64,000 nucleotides of DNA from the IMG/VR virus record IMGVR_UViG_3300008459_000021, positions 1-64,000 of that record; one strand, given 5' to 3'. The position numbers and the translations under genes are program-made. Each line of letters opens with the position of its first letter. Within the stretch, counting starts at the first letter, position 1. The notes beneath the pieces are model-generated. The model did no database searches and had not been told where the DNA came from. It was given only the letters and a program-made list of their open reading frames with translations. Source of the DNA: a virus. Positions 48,277 through 57,392 of the stretch are shown one piece after another.

Positions 48277-49155
48277 TTAGCGGGTCACGGTGAGACGGGC
48301 AAGACCACGGGGGTTGTATGCACCGATACCGAGGTTCTCGAACACGGAGAAGCCGATGGTACGAGCCTTAGGATCGTCCGCTGAGAGAACGGTAAGCTCT
48401 GTACGAACAGGGATACGACCGAACATCTCAGGCTCACAGCACACATACACCGTACCAACAGGCACGAGGCGTGAGGTGATGATCTGAGAGCCCCAAAGGG
48501 TAGCCTGTAGACCTGTCTTTAAGAGTGCCGCTTGGCTCTCGATGTCGAGGATGTCACGACCGAACTTTCTGATGTCTGCATAGTCACGAGCGTTCATGAA
48601 CACGCGAGCTACGCGAAGGTCGTGACGCTCGATGAGCGAGAACGCATCCGCAAGCACCGCACCATTGAGGGGAGCGATGACAGGGATGTCAGCGTTGGTC
48701 TGACCAGGGAGGCTGTCGAAGCCCTGTGTTGCCACAGCGTCAAGGATAGCGAATACACGCTCATCCTCAGCGGCTTGGATCTGAGCCCTTGCGAGATCCT
48801 GAGCCCTTTCGATGAGGTCGAAACGCCTCTCCTTAATCTGAGTTAAGGGGATCTCAGGGTTCGAGGCAATCTCGAACAAGGGGAAGATCACACGGCGGGG
48901 CTTGGTGATAGCGAGGATGTTCTGACCCTCTTCACCAACCACGAACGCGGTCACATCGGGATCCTTGTCATAGATGGGCAGAGCACCATCGGGCAACTGC
49001 TCAACAAGGAAAGTCTTGCGACCGACAGAGGTGTAGTCTCTGCGGAGACGCAAAGGCTGAGTCATCGAAGCGGCTAACTTAGCACGACCTTGAGGGGTCT
49101 TGATGTAGTCGCTAATGATCTTCTGCTTGACTGCATTATCTACGGTATTGCTCAT
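48277..49155 (-). CDS. Major capsid protein, HK97 fold
   Basis: 292 residues. Residues 85-150 carry the long spine-helix pattern (IKERRFDLIERAQDLARAQIQ then AAEDERVFAILDAV) and residues 215-285 the P-domain pattern (LWGSQIITSRLVPVGTVYV, GRIPVRTELTVL, FENLGIGAYNPRGLARLTV). The N-terminus has KLAASMTQPLRLRRDY, which matches a segment of the 12104 product and could hold the maturation cut. Codon use is strongly biased, as expected for the most abundant virion protein. Followed by a long hairpin. Confidence 0.9.
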   Translation of the reverse strand: MSNTVDNAVKQKIISDYIKTPQGRAKLAASMTQPLRLRRDYTSVGRKTFLVEQLPDGALPIYDKDPDVTAFVVGEEGQNILAITKPRRVIFPLFEIASNPEIPLTQIKERRFDLIERAQDLARAQIQAAEDERVFAILDAVATQGFDSLPGQTNADIPVIAPLNGAVLADAFSLIERHDLRVARVFMNARDYADIRKFGRDILDIESQAALLKTGLQATLWGSQIITSRLVPVGTVYVCCEPEMFGRIPVRTELTVLSADDPKARTIGFSVFENLGIGAYNPRGLARLTVTR

Positions 49156-49176
49156 TTTATTGCTCCTATCCTTCTA

Positions 49177-49782
49177 TTAGATACGCTGATCGTAAACCAA
49201 CTCATCATCGTTGGAGTCGGGAGCGATGGTTACAATGCCGATGAGGGTGTCGTCCGTGTGATCGTGAGCCGCATCCACCGAGGTCGTGAGGTATCCGTTA
49301 ACGGAAGCTACGAGAGCTACGCCAGGTGCATAAGCGGTGGTGAGAGCACCACCACCGTCAATGTCACGAGTCTCGTAAAGACGGTTGCCATATGCACCTT
49401 GAGCGGATACATAAGGACCACGGTTTGAGGCTACGCCAGGCTGATTCTCAAAAGCGTTACCAACAGCGTTATTGATATAAACGCCTAGTACACGCTCCGC
49501 ATGAGCACGACCAGCCTCTGCTGTAGGACCACCGTGGAAGGAAGCACCCTCGTCACCACGGGTGAAGGCGATAGAGCCGCTGAGTACACCAAACACGCTA
49601 GTCAAAAGACCGGGAGCTTGTGTGGCAGACGCACCTGCAACAGCGTTAGGATTGGGGGGGTTCACCTGTGTAAAGCTGTCTGCCGTAAGCTGCCCGATGG
49701 TGTTACGAACACCAACATGGAGGATACGGAGAGCCGAGCTTGACTCAGTAAAACCACCACTAGCTTGTCCAAGTAGAGCCAT
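49177..49782 (-). CDS. Probable head decoration protein
   Basis: 201 residues, directly upstream of the capsid gene (21 bases). Gly/Ala/Thr-rich beta protein with SSSALRILHVGVRNT, GSIAFTRGDEG, GRAHAERVLGVYINNAVGNAFENQP, GPYVSAQGAYGNRLYETR and VNGYLTT. Proteins with such order often sit next to capsid genes in large myophages and decorate the shell. Biased codons fit high expression. Role inferred from position and composition. A TTTATAC box lies upstream at 49895-49901. Confidence 0.65.
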   Translation of the reverse strand: MALLGQASGGFTESSSALRILHVGVRNTIGQLTADSFTQVNPPNPNAVAGASATQAPGLLTSVFGVLSGSIAFTRGDEGASFHGGPTAEAGRAHAERVLGVYINNAVGNAFENQPGVASNRGPYVSAQGAYGNRLYETRDIDGGGALTTAYAPGVALVASVNGYLTTSVDAAHDHTDDTLIGIVTIAPDSNDDELVYDQRI

Positions 49783-49894
49783 AGTTATTTTCCTATGTTC
49801 TCGTACTCCCTGTTTTCAAGGAAGTAGTGTGTTGTATTTAAGAGGTGGTTCACCATGAACCGCCCCAAGTTAGGTTTGTGTATTATGCGTTAGG

Positions 49895-49901
49895 GTATAA
49901 A
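49895..49901 (-). promoter_or_regulatory. Candidate promoter box TTTATAC for the decoration and capsid genes
   Basis: TTTATAC on the minus strand, about 110 bases before the start at 49782. A stem GGTGGTTCA/TGAACCGCC near 49841-49861 lies in the leader. Confidence 0.35.
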
Positions 49902-49928
49902 AGAACTATTACACCCTATTGGAAACTA

Positions 49929-51413
49929 TCAGTTAAAGAACTTGCTCACATCAGGAGCAGTCTCCCAGAGCTTGGAAAGCTCATCGGAAGCTGATGCCTC
50001 ACGACTGATGTTGCCGAGGGTCTTCACAGACGCTTGGCGAGCAGGTGCCTTAGGACGATAGGAAGCCTTCTTAGCCTCAGACTTCTTAGGAGCAGGCTTC
50101 TCTTCTTCCTCCTCCTCGTCATCGGTCATCTTGACCTCTTCCTCTTCAGCCTCTTCCTCAGGAGCCTCTTCCTCAGCCTCTTCCTCAGCCTCGTCAGCGG
50201 CTTGGAAAATGCGGGCGAGCTTGGGATCCATTGCAGACGCTTGAGCCTCGCTTGAGTCTAAGCCCATGACATCCTCACCCGAGGTCTCCTCAAGTTCAGC
50301 CATGAGTTCAGCCATCTCGTCAGCCATGAAGTCAGCCTTCTTCTCAGAGGGCTTGCTATAGAAGGCACGAGGATCATTTTGATCTGCCATGTACTCGGAA
50401 AGAGCAGTAGCAAGACGATTGAGGCTAGGCTTACGACTTGCAAGGCGAGGGGTAGGCTCGCCCATACCCTCTTCAAACTCAGGCTTGGTCTCAATCTTCT
50501 CAGAGAAGTCTTCGACAGTGTAGCCTGTGTTCTGCTGTGTGGTGTTGTCCGCTAACTTACGGACTTGACGAGCGAGGCGAGCGTTAGCCGCCTTGAGCAT
50601 TGCAAGCTCCTCAGCAAGTAAATCAGCAGCGGTGGTCTCTTGAGCACGAACACGCCTTGAAGCCATGCGTGAACCCATCATGTCTTCCGCAAAAGACTCA
50701 CCAAGACCCATCGACATCTCCTCATGGTCGAGGAAACCGTCTGCATCGCTGTCCATAGAGTCGAACACGCTCTCAGAGCCACCCCACTCCTCACTCGATA
50801 CCATGCCGTCCATGTCGAAGTCGTACTCGTCAGAGATGCCATGTGCCTCAAGCTCATCAGCCTCAAGGTCGTCTGCCCACATATCGTCAGCGACTAGCTC
50901 GTCCTCTGCGTTGAAAGGACCTGTGAAGTCGAGACCCTGATCATAGCCAGTGTTCACTTGCACTGCATTGTCTGCCCTACGAGAGAGAGAAGCAACGCGA
51001 GCGTTGATGGTGTGATTGGGGAGATCCATAAAACGAAGGGCTAGTTCCTCGATCTCACGGGGAGAAGCCTTCTTGCCAAGACGAGACTCAGCAATACGGA
51101 TACACTTAGCCGCCTTACGCTCCATAGCGAGCTTGAGGTTCTCATTACGAAGATCCTCAGTTAAGGCAAAGTCCTCAACTAAAGTATCCTTAGCGGCAGG
51201 ATGATCAGGTGTCCAACCATAAGAGGCGGGAGCAGGACCAGAGCGATAAGGGCCCTTACGAACACCCTCACCAAACTCAGCGTCGAAACCATAAGCATCG
51301 ACTTCGGGCTGTGCGGAAGAGGCGGGGTGACCGAAGCTGTCCCAACCGAGGTTATCAGTACCGGGCATAGCGGAGGTAGCCCTACGATTCAATCTACGAC
51401 CATACCTTGACAT
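49929..51413 (-). CDS. Head scaffold or core protein with two EF-hand loops
   Basis: 494 residues from the ATG at 51413 (GAAAGGAAA site); a longer frame exists but overlaps the protease. Residues 145-195 (ADNAVQVNTGYDQGLDFTGP then DDMWADDLEADELEAH) match the 12104 product. Residues 198-209 (DFDMDGMVSSEE) and 221-232 (DSDADGFLDHEE) are two perfect canonical EF-hand calcium loops. Residues 395-455 are very acidic (EEEAPEEEAEEEE), as in scaffolds. It lies between protease and capsid genes, the usual place for a scaffold. Highly biased codons. Confidence 0.7.
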   Translation of the reverse strand: MSRYGRRLNRRATSAMPGTDNLGWDSFGHPASSAQPEVDAYGFDAEFGEGVRKGPYRSGPAPASYGWTPDHPAAKDTLVEDFALTEDLRNENLKLAMERKAAKCIRIAESRLGKKASPREIEELALRFMDLPNHTINARVASLSRRADNAVQVNTGYDQGLDFTGPFNAEDELVADDMWADDLEADELEAHGISDEYDFDMDGMVSSEEWGGSESVFDSMDSDADGFLDHEEMSMGLGESFAEDMMGSRMASRRVRAQETTAADLLAEELAMLKAANARLARQVRKLADNTTQQNTGYTVEDFSEKIETKPEFEEGMGEPTPRLASRKPSLNRLATALSEYMADQNDPRAFYSKPSEKKADFMADEMAELMAELEETSGEDVMGLDSSEAQASAMDPKLARIFQAADEAEEEAEEEAPEEEAEEEEVKMTDDEEEEEEKPAPKKSEAKKASYRPKAPARQASVKTLGNISREASASDELSKLWETAPDVSKFFN

Positions 51414-51441
51414 AGGTATTTCCTTTCGAGTGGGGCAGGAC

Positions 51442-52827
51442 TTATTTTCTGCCCGATTGGTGGAGGGAGAGGAGCTTTGCAAATCGGATAAGTTTTACCT
51501 TATCCGACTCAGAAAGATTTGAGCCATGTAAAACATTGGCTTGCTTGAGGTAAGAGTCTACGCTCTTAAAGTTAGAAGCCGACCCTAGCTTTTGGGCGAG
51601 CTTATAAATGTGAGCAGGTATCTTTACCCCATAATGGCTATTAACCAAAGATAAGTTCAAGACTGCCTCGTCTATGCTAGAGGCAGTCTTAATACTTAAC
51701 TCTAATGCCTTTAAGTAGGATTTCTTTAGAGTACGAGACCCTTCTTTAATGACGGTGTCGTTCTGTTCAGCCGTGGACTTATCAATAGGAGGATTTAAGA
51801 CTAACTTAGCCTGTTCCTCTTTGATTTCGTTCTCTAGCTTTACACGCAACCTATCGAGGATAGCTGTCTGATACACATCCTCTAGCTGTTGCATAAGTGA
51901 CTTGGGGGGTTCAGCGGGAGCTTCCTCTCCTGCATCTTCTTCCTCGTCATCAAACGGACCAGCCACTTTGGATAACCAAGCCGATGGGATTTGATTTAGG
52001 ATAGCTTCTGAGGCTTGTTTAGTCTGAGGAAGCTCAAGGATATTACGAGTGACTGCACCCTTAAAGGCAGGGGTTGCCACCCAAGATGCCTCAATAAAAG
52101 TCACGCCACCTGTCTCGCCCATGTCCTCATGTCCACAGAGTTCTGCAACTCGGTGCTTATTACCCTGTTCGTCATAAAAGACATTTCCCTTTTCGTACTT
52201 CACATGGGGACAGAACTCAGTCTCATCCGCAGCCACATGACCGCACTTGGTGCATATGGTCGCCTCTACAGAACAACCCATGCTCATGGCGTTCATTTCG
52301 CCCTTGATTATTTGATTAACCAAGTCGGTGTGTTTTCTGTCAGTGGCTACCAAGATGTCCACATATAAAGATTCACCAACATCTCGAAGAACAGCATCAA
52401 TAATCCGACCCTTAGAGAGTTCTTCAACCTGTATATGCTCCAAAAAGTTCTGAGCCCCAATGAAAGTCTTGTAGGACTTCATAATAACCTCCCTAGACCA
52501 ACAATCTAGGTTGTTATTTATGAACTTATCCGTTTCAGATGTGACTCGCCAATTAGCGTACTTGCGGTTAATCTTTAAGCCTTGCTCTACGATAGAACCC
52601 GTCTTGGAGTTAGGAACGGTTACCGCATCTACTGAACAGACTATGGTTGAGTGGGTAAGTAAAAACCTCTCAGGTGTGCAAGGCTCACCCAAGATGTCTT
52701 GGGCTTTCTGAACCAATCCACCACCCAATGAAGATTTAGAACCACTCGCCACACGCACCTTATCCCAACCCTTAAAGTTGAGTTGAGGATTGACCACATT
52801 AGCCTTAGCATATCTTAAAAAAGCCAT
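51442..52827 (-). CDS. Capsid maturation (prohead) protease
   Basis: 461 residues. His131 in FLEHIQ and Ser182 in NAMSMGCSVEAT fit the catalytic pair of phage prohead serine proteases. A metal site (C192-x2-C195, C206, then AELCGH) is inserted after the Ser, as I recall for actinophage and other large-phage homologues. GVTFIEASWVATPAF closes the catalytic domain. Residues 300-461 are acidic and helical and may be a fused scaffold part. The gene lies directly before the scaffold and capsid genes. It should cut scaffold and head proteins during maturation. Confidence 0.75.
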   Translation of the reverse strand: MAFLRYAKANVVNPQLNFKGWDKVRVASGSKSSLGGGLVQKAQDILGEPCTPERFLLTHSTIVCSVDAVTVPNSKTGSIVEQGLKINRKYANWRVTSETDKFINNNLDCWSREVIMKSYKTFIGAQNFLEHIQVEELSKGRIIDAVLRDVGESLYVDILVATDRKHTDLVNQIIKGEMNAMSMGCSVEATICTKCGHVAADETEFCPHVKYEKGNVFYDEQGNKHRVAELCGHEDMGETGGVTFIEASWVATPAFKGAVTRNILELPQTKQASEAILNQIPSAWLSKVAGPFDDEEEDAGEEAPAEPPKSLMQQLEDVYQTAILDRLRVKLENEIKEEQAKLVLNPPIDKSTAEQNDTVIKEGSRTLKKSYLKALELSIKTASSIDEAVLNLSLVNSHYGVKIPAHIYKLAQKLGSASNFKSVDSYLKQANVLHGSNLSESDKVKLIRFAKLLSLHQSGRK

Positions 52828-52831
52828 GTGC

Positions 52832-55800
52832 TTATCCTTCCACGATGTCGGTGGTCTTTATGACGAAAACACAAGAGGTACAAACTAAAAGTCTGTCGCT
52901 CTTTCCATTTCGCCTCTTATACACCGAGGGCTTCATCATGTCTTTGCACTTAGGACACGATGGTTTAACCTCGGATTTCGATTTTCTGTACACCCTATCT
53001 TTAGCCCACCAATAAAGTGCTGTCTTTTCCATATAGGCTGAAGCTACACGCTTTACACCTAAAGACACAGGCTGTGTACCCACACCGCCAGGTACGGATA
53101 TCAAACTATCCGGTAGTGGTGCTATTTCTTTAGTATGGTCAATGACAAGATCCTCTACTGGGAGACGAGTGCTTCCGTGTGGAAACTGTACATCGACCAT
53201 TCCAATAGCTGGAAATACGGCAACCACAACACCTGATCGAGCAGGATCGCCACCACTATGCGTAAATACACTCATCCCAACCTCAAATGTTGAGGCTAGA
53301 GCTTGATAGTCCACATAGGTTGTCGCACTTTTCTTCATAAGAAAGTCTCCTGCGATATTTAAGCGTGGGTCTATAAAAGATTTATTAAATATATTTGCTG
53401 TACGAGGGGGTGTTTCAGAAGCCTCAGGTTCATTCTGCTTTAAGAAATCTTCAAACTGCTTCGCCAACTCCTTTACCTTTTTCTCTCGCTCCTTCTTATC
53501 CATTTCTTGAACCTTGCGGATGTACTTCATGATGGCTTCATGACCGACTATCTTCTTGCCGTCCACCATCAGCGTTTCATAGTTCCTCATCCTCAGTTCC
53601 AACCCAAATAGCTCTAGGGTACTCACCACAGCGTCTTCATCATATGCGGGGTCGTCCTCGCTCATGGTTATGGCTTTTAGGACTTCCTCTTTGCTTTTAT
53701 CCCAAAGCTCTTTGAACTCCTTACGCTGTTGAGTGGATACTTGTTTCGATCTACCTTCATCGAAACCACCCCTATCTTCACTCCGTATGCTTTGTGTGTC
53801 TGCATACGAGTCAGTGATGTACCTACGCATAAGGTCATGTAGTCGTGGGTCTAAAGGCTCTGGACACTTCTGCCCCTCCGTAAGATGTTTATCCGCTAAA
53901 CCTGCCGCTTCGTTTTTTGGTGTAGATGGGCAGTAAGTGGGTTTAAGGACATCGAGCATATCCTCGTACTGATCTCCCACGATCTGCCCAAAACGATCTA
54001 AGGACATTTCGGATAAGGCACCCTTAACAGCCTCCCGTGTTTGTTCTCTGTCTTTACCCCCACCTGTGGGTGAACCTAAAACGGAGACCGCCTCTAAAAG
54101 ATTATTGTCGTCTACGCTCTTGGCTAAGTTCAAGAGGTTCTCATCGACCTCTTGAAAACCATCTATAGGCTTTTCACCCAATAAAAGCCTTGCTGTATTT
54201 AAGCCCGCAAGAGTGTCTTGATATTGATTCTGCTTCTCCCTCGCTTGTTGTAAGGCTTGGGATACATCCTCACCCTTAGATTGTTTCTCTTCGAGTTCTG
54301 CAATCAGCTTTGCGTTGTCATTGGATAAGTCTTGTGTTTCTAGGACGGCTAGATCGCGTATTTCAGAACTCATCTGCTTATATCGCCTAGCTTGGTTTAT
54401 CCTAACCTGCCTGCGATGAGCTACCACATCAGAGTCGTTCATATCGGTCTTTCCAATACTCTTTACTCCGTACATGGGATCTCGAATAAATCCCTCCTCC
54501 ATCGCTTTTGCCGCCAGATACTTACCAACTTGCTCTCTGTAGGGCTTGGTTATAGCCGACTTCTTTTGATCTACCTCGCCTTGTATATCTTCTAAGTTAT
54601 CCGACATCCACTTGGACTTTTCCAAAGCAGAGGCGAAATCTTTGAACCCTTTTTCTGGATTCTTTCTGTACGCTACGAAGGCTTTATATGCTGAAGGATC
54701 AATGCCCTCTGCCTCCAATAACGCTTTAGCTCCCTTCTCAATATTGGATATCTCCTCTTTAATGGTTTTTGCTTCCTCTTTGGAAAGGGACTTATCCTTT
54801 AGCTTTTCATTAAGTGTCTCTAGCTGATCGAGTTTGGAGACTTTGGATAACTTTTCCAATGAGGCTTCCGCCAAGAGCTTATGCTCTATATCCTCATCCT
54901 CTAAAGGGTTCTGAGGTATCCCAGCTTTTAAAACCTCTTGTGTGGCTTTGTAAAGCTCACTCAATCCCTCATAGTCGCTGTCTTTGCCCGTAAAAGAGTT
55001 TATGAGGCTCTCCCCTTGCTTCTCATACGCCTTAGCCACCTCCTCAGCCTCTTCGAGCGACATCGACTGAATCGACCTCGTAAGACCCTTTAGCTCGCTC
55101 TTTTGAGTCCGTACCTTCTCCGAACTCAAAAACCCCTCGTCGTCCTCGAACATTTTATCTATTGTCCGATTCAACGCGGACTCTAGCTCACTTGGCTCTT
55201 CCCTTGTCTTTAGCTTAGACGAATAAATCTTCTTTTCTATCTGCTCGGATAAAGACTTCTCATCAGCCTTAGACTCGGAGTCTGTTTCTTGCCTTTCCTC
55301 AGCACGAGCGTCTAGAGTCTTTTGTGTCTCCTCTAGACGCTCAGTAGTCATATTGGATAAAGCCTCCGTATTAACGGGTAGGGTTTCTCCGTTGGGGAGA
55401 TCTATCTGTGTGGGTAAAACCTCGTCGAGTTTATCTTTTATCTTTTTGACACGAGCCTTTTTGTCTTTGGGTAAGACTTGTTGTTTATCCAAACCCTTTT
55501 GTTTATCCAAACCCTTTTGTTTAGGTTTCCTAGCACCTTTTTCCTTTTCCTCATACTCATAGCCATCGTCTATATCGGTCGCCACATTAACCACAACACT
55601 TATAACGGCTCTCATACCCATTTCTTGTGGTATTGATAAGCTCTCAATATCCACCCTTACACTCGCGTTTGAGAACGCCCCCTCAAGGTCTACTCTTACA
55701 TCGGCTGAAAACTGACCACCCGATCTGTACTCTGAGTTCTTTAGGGGCTTCTTCGTTCCCTTTATTTTGGACAACTCCTTTTTGTAGTCCTTGACCGCCT

Positions 55801-56020
55801 TTGGGTGCTCTTTCTTTAAAGCAGTCCCAAAGGATATGTCCTTTTTTGTGTCTACATCCTTGTAGGTGTTGTCTTTTAAGTTCGATTTCGCTTGTTCAGA
55901 GAGAGGGGTATCCTTTTTCTTTTTAGCACTTGTGCGAACATTTAAACCCACCCTCCTAGAGAGCGATTCAATCCTTTCGCCCACAGCCTCTATTTCACGC
56001 AATAAGGAAAAGACATTCAT
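52832..56020 (-). CDS. Large helical virion protein with C-terminal zinc ribbon
   Basis: 1062 residues. The N-terminus (VFSLLREIEAVGERIESLSRRVGLNVRTSA) is an amphipathic helix of the kind found on other virion proteins here. Residues 60-880 are Lys/Glu-rich and mostly helical, with long coiled coils. Near 885-960 comes RTANIFNKSF and a beta-barrel part (VGMSVFTHSGGDPARSGVVV). The last 60 residues hold WWAKDRVYRKSKSEV, then C-x2-C and C-x2-C (CPKCKDMM, CTSC), a zinc ribbon. It lies 4 bases before the protease gene. Internal head or core protein is the likeliest role. Confidence 0.6.
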   Translation of the reverse strand: MNVFSLLREIEAVGERIESLSRRVGLNVRTSAKKKKDTPLSEQAKSNLKDNTYKDVDTKKDISFGTALKKEHPKAVKDYKKELSKIKGTKKPLKNSEYRSGGQFSADVRVDLEGAFSNASVRVDIESLSIPQEMGMRAVISVVVNVATDIDDGYEYEEKEKGARKPKQKGLDKQKGLDKQQVLPKDKKARVKKIKDKLDEVLPTQIDLPNGETLPVNTEALSNMTTERLEETQKTLDARAEERQETDSESKADEKSLSEQIEKKIYSSKLKTREEPSELESALNRTIDKMFEDDEGFLSSEKVRTQKSELKGLTRSIQSMSLEEAEEVAKAYEKQGESLINSFTGKDSDYEGLSELYKATQEVLKAGIPQNPLEDEDIEHKLLAEASLEKLSKVSKLDQLETLNEKLKDKSLSKEEAKTIKEEISNIEKGAKALLEAEGIDPSAYKAFVAYRKNPEKGFKDFASALEKSKWMSDNLEDIQGEVDQKKSAITKPYREQVGKYLAAKAMEEGFIRDPMYGVKSIGKTDMNDSDVVAHRRQVRINQARRYKQMSSEIRDLAVLETQDLSNDNAKLIAELEEKQSKGEDVSQALQQAREKQNQYQDTLAGLNTARLLLGEKPIDGFQEVDENLLNLAKSVDDNNLLEAVSVLGSPTGGGKDREQTREAVKGALSEMSLDRFGQIVGDQYEDMLDVLKPTYCPSTPKNEAAGLADKHLTEGQKCPEPLDPRLHDLMRRYITDSYADTQSIRSEDRGGFDEGRSKQVSTQQRKEFKELWDKSKEEVLKAITMSEDDPAYDEDAVVSTLELFGLELRMRNYETLMVDGKKIVGHEAIMKYIRKVQEMDKKEREKKVKELAKQFEDFLKQNEPEASETPPRTANIFNKSFIDPRLNIAGDFLMKKSATTYVDYQALASTFEVGMSVFTHSGGDPARSGVVVAVFPAIGMVDVQFPHGSTRLPVEDLVIDHTKEIAPLPDSLISVPGGVGTQPVSLGVKRVASAYMEKTALYWWAKDRVYRKSKSEVKPSCPKCKDMMKPSVYKRRNGKSDRLLVCTSCVFVIKTTDIVEG

Positions 56021-56038
56021 ACTGATACAACCTTAGGT

Positions 56039-56650
56039 TTAATGGGATAAATAGCGATCAACCACACGCTGAATAAGAGAGGCTTTCTTGAGGTCTGGGT
56101 CGGTCTTATTCCCACCCAAATCTTTATCCTCAACATCCACCCTACGCCTCATCTTATCCTTACGAGGGGGCTTCTTCTTAGGCGAGGTCTTGATTAGAGA
56201 CTCCACCTCACGCTCCTCTTTTTCCGTTTGGGTCAAGGTAGCAACACGCTTCCGATGAGGACAAGAAACGGATAAACACGCCATCTTCCTTACATCAAAC
56301 GACATGGGCAGTATGTCCTTACGCAGTCGCCTCAAGAACTGAGCTACTAAGGCATAACCCCTGTCCTCTTTATCCGTATCCTTGAATTTCAACCACAACC
56401 CCTGCAAGTCCCTCATTATCTGAGCCTTGCCGTCTAGGAGCTTGCTGTACTTCAAATCCTTATCCAATGAGATAGCTTCCTCAAAGAAAGCCTCTATTGT
56501 GATGAAGTGCTTTGAGATGCAGTCGGGACAACGCTTACGCGGATTGTTCAGATGGTCTTCTAGCAACACCATCTGCTTACATATCTCACGCAGGTTGAAC
56601 AAAGGGTTCATTATGGGCAATAAGCCCATATCCTTTTCGTGCTGACTCAT
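56039..56650 (-). CDS. Conserved-type head-module protein with two Cys sites
   Basis: 203 residues from the ATG at 56650; a GTG three codons earlier is possible. NLREICKQMVLLEDHLNNP, then CPDCISKHFITIEAFFEEA, is a helical unit with a Cys pair that I recall from head-gene regions of large phages. A second Cys pair is in ACLSVSCPH. The tail is basic with KKASLIQRVVDRYLSH. Function unknown. Confidence 0.6.
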   Translation of the reverse strand: MSQHEKDMGLLPIMNPLFNLREICKQMVLLEDHLNNPRKRCPDCISKHFITIEAFFEEAISLDKDLKYSKLLDGKAQIMRDLQGLWLKFKDTDKEDRGYALVAQFLRRLRKDILPMSFDVRKMACLSVSCPHRKRVATLTQTEKEEREVESLIKTSPKKKPPRKDKMRRRVDVEDKDLGGNKTDPDLKKASLIQRVVDRYLSH

Positions 56651-56654
56651 AAAC

Positions 56655-56703
56655 AACACCCCTAGATATTGGATAGTTATATCTAGGGGTGTTGGTTCAT
56701 AAA
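56655..56703 (-). promoter_or_regulatory. TTTATG box plus 15-bp hairpin before the 56650 gene
   Basis: Box at 56698-56703. Perfect stem AACACCCCTAGATAT 56655-56669 with ATATCTAGGGGTGTT 56679-56693. The only ribosome-like site, TAGGGG, lies in the paired arm. Confidence 0.5.
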
Positions 56704-56714
56704 GGGTTTATTGA
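56681..56714 (+). repeat. 34-base direct repeat, copy 1
   Basis: Identical to 57327-57360, including the leader arm and TTTATG box of the 56650 gene. One edge of the tandem duplication described in the findings. Confidence 0.85.
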
Positions 56715-56722
56715 TTGGCTAT

Positions 56723-57220
56723 TTACGCCCACCTCTCAAGCAAATCCATCAGTTCGTCCCCCTCCGCCACGCGGCGACCGGAGTTGTCGTCCAACAGCAC
56801 AAAGCCATTTGCGTAAACACCTGATCCCCGTCTTGTTTCTATGGTGTAAGGACCTACAGCAAATCTATCCACATATTTCATAATCCGATGGACGGATTCT
56901 AGATCCAAATTTGAAATACCGCATGAAAGTCTCCCATCCATATAATCTTCAATATATACTTTTTCGTCAAATATCTTTGTTAGATCATTAACACTCGCTC
57001 TGAGCATTTTTTCCAGTTCGTCATCTGAAAGGATGCTGCCTTCTTGATAAAGAGTGAACATCAAATCATATGTCCAAACTTTATAGTCCATATCGTTATG
57101 AGAGGCAGATTTACGATGGGGGGCGGTGAGGCTTGCACTTCTCTTTGAAGAAGCTGTGCGACCCTCTAAACGGGCAATACGAGCTTCAAGGCTTCTTAAG
57201 ACTTCTGATGCTGTTCTCAT
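56723..57220 (-). CDS. RTASEVLRSLE-family protein, member 4 (recent duplicate)
   Basis: 165 residues. The first 32 are nearly identical to those of the 57393 product (MRTASEVLRSLEARIARLE, then GRTASSKRSASLT). The C-terminal 120 residues are related to that neighbour but diverged: both end in a Y-A-x-x-F strand and an AEGD-x-L-x-x-L helix. The leader has the same box and hairpin. Probable minor or internal head protein. Confidence 0.7.
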   Translation of the reverse strand: MRTASEVLRSLEARIARLEGRTASSKRSASLTAPHRKSASHNDMDYKVWTYDLMFTLYQEGSILSDDELEKMLRASVNDLTKIFDEKVYIEDYMDGRLSCGISNLDLESVHRIMKYVDRFAVGPYTIETRRGSGVYANGFVLLDDNSGRRVAEGDELMDLLERWA

Positions 57221-57306
57221 CTTGATTACTCCAAGACAGGGGTTGGGTTAAGGGTTAACCTATCCGCTATCTTGGAGTATAAATAATCTATTAGAACCGA
57301 CCGCCA
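57129..57306 (+). repeat. 178-base near-identical repeat, copy 1
   Basis: Matches 57784-57961 at a fixed offset of 655 bases. It covers the 5' end of the RTASEVL gene, its leader and the last bases of the portal gene. Here the portal fragment is a remnant. Confidence 0.85.
57228..57283 (-). promoter_or_regulatory. TTTATAC box plus ribosome-site hairpin before the 57220 gene
   Basis: Box at 57277-57283. Stem ACTCCAAGA 57228-57236 with TCTTGGAGT 57270-57278. GGAG of the ribosome site is paired. The box overlaps the far arm. Confidence 0.55.
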
Positions 57307-57326
57307 GGGTTCATTATGGGCGATAA

Positions 57327-57360
57327 ATCTAGGGGTGTTGGTTCATAAAGGGTTTATTGA
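57327..57360 (+). repeat. 34-base direct repeat, copy 2
   Basis: Second copy of 56681-56714, preceded by a 16-base remnant (57306-57321) of the start of the 56650 gene (56603-56618). Confidence 0.85.
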
Positions 57361-57392
57361 GTCAAAACCACTAATAAACTTAGCACTAAGGC

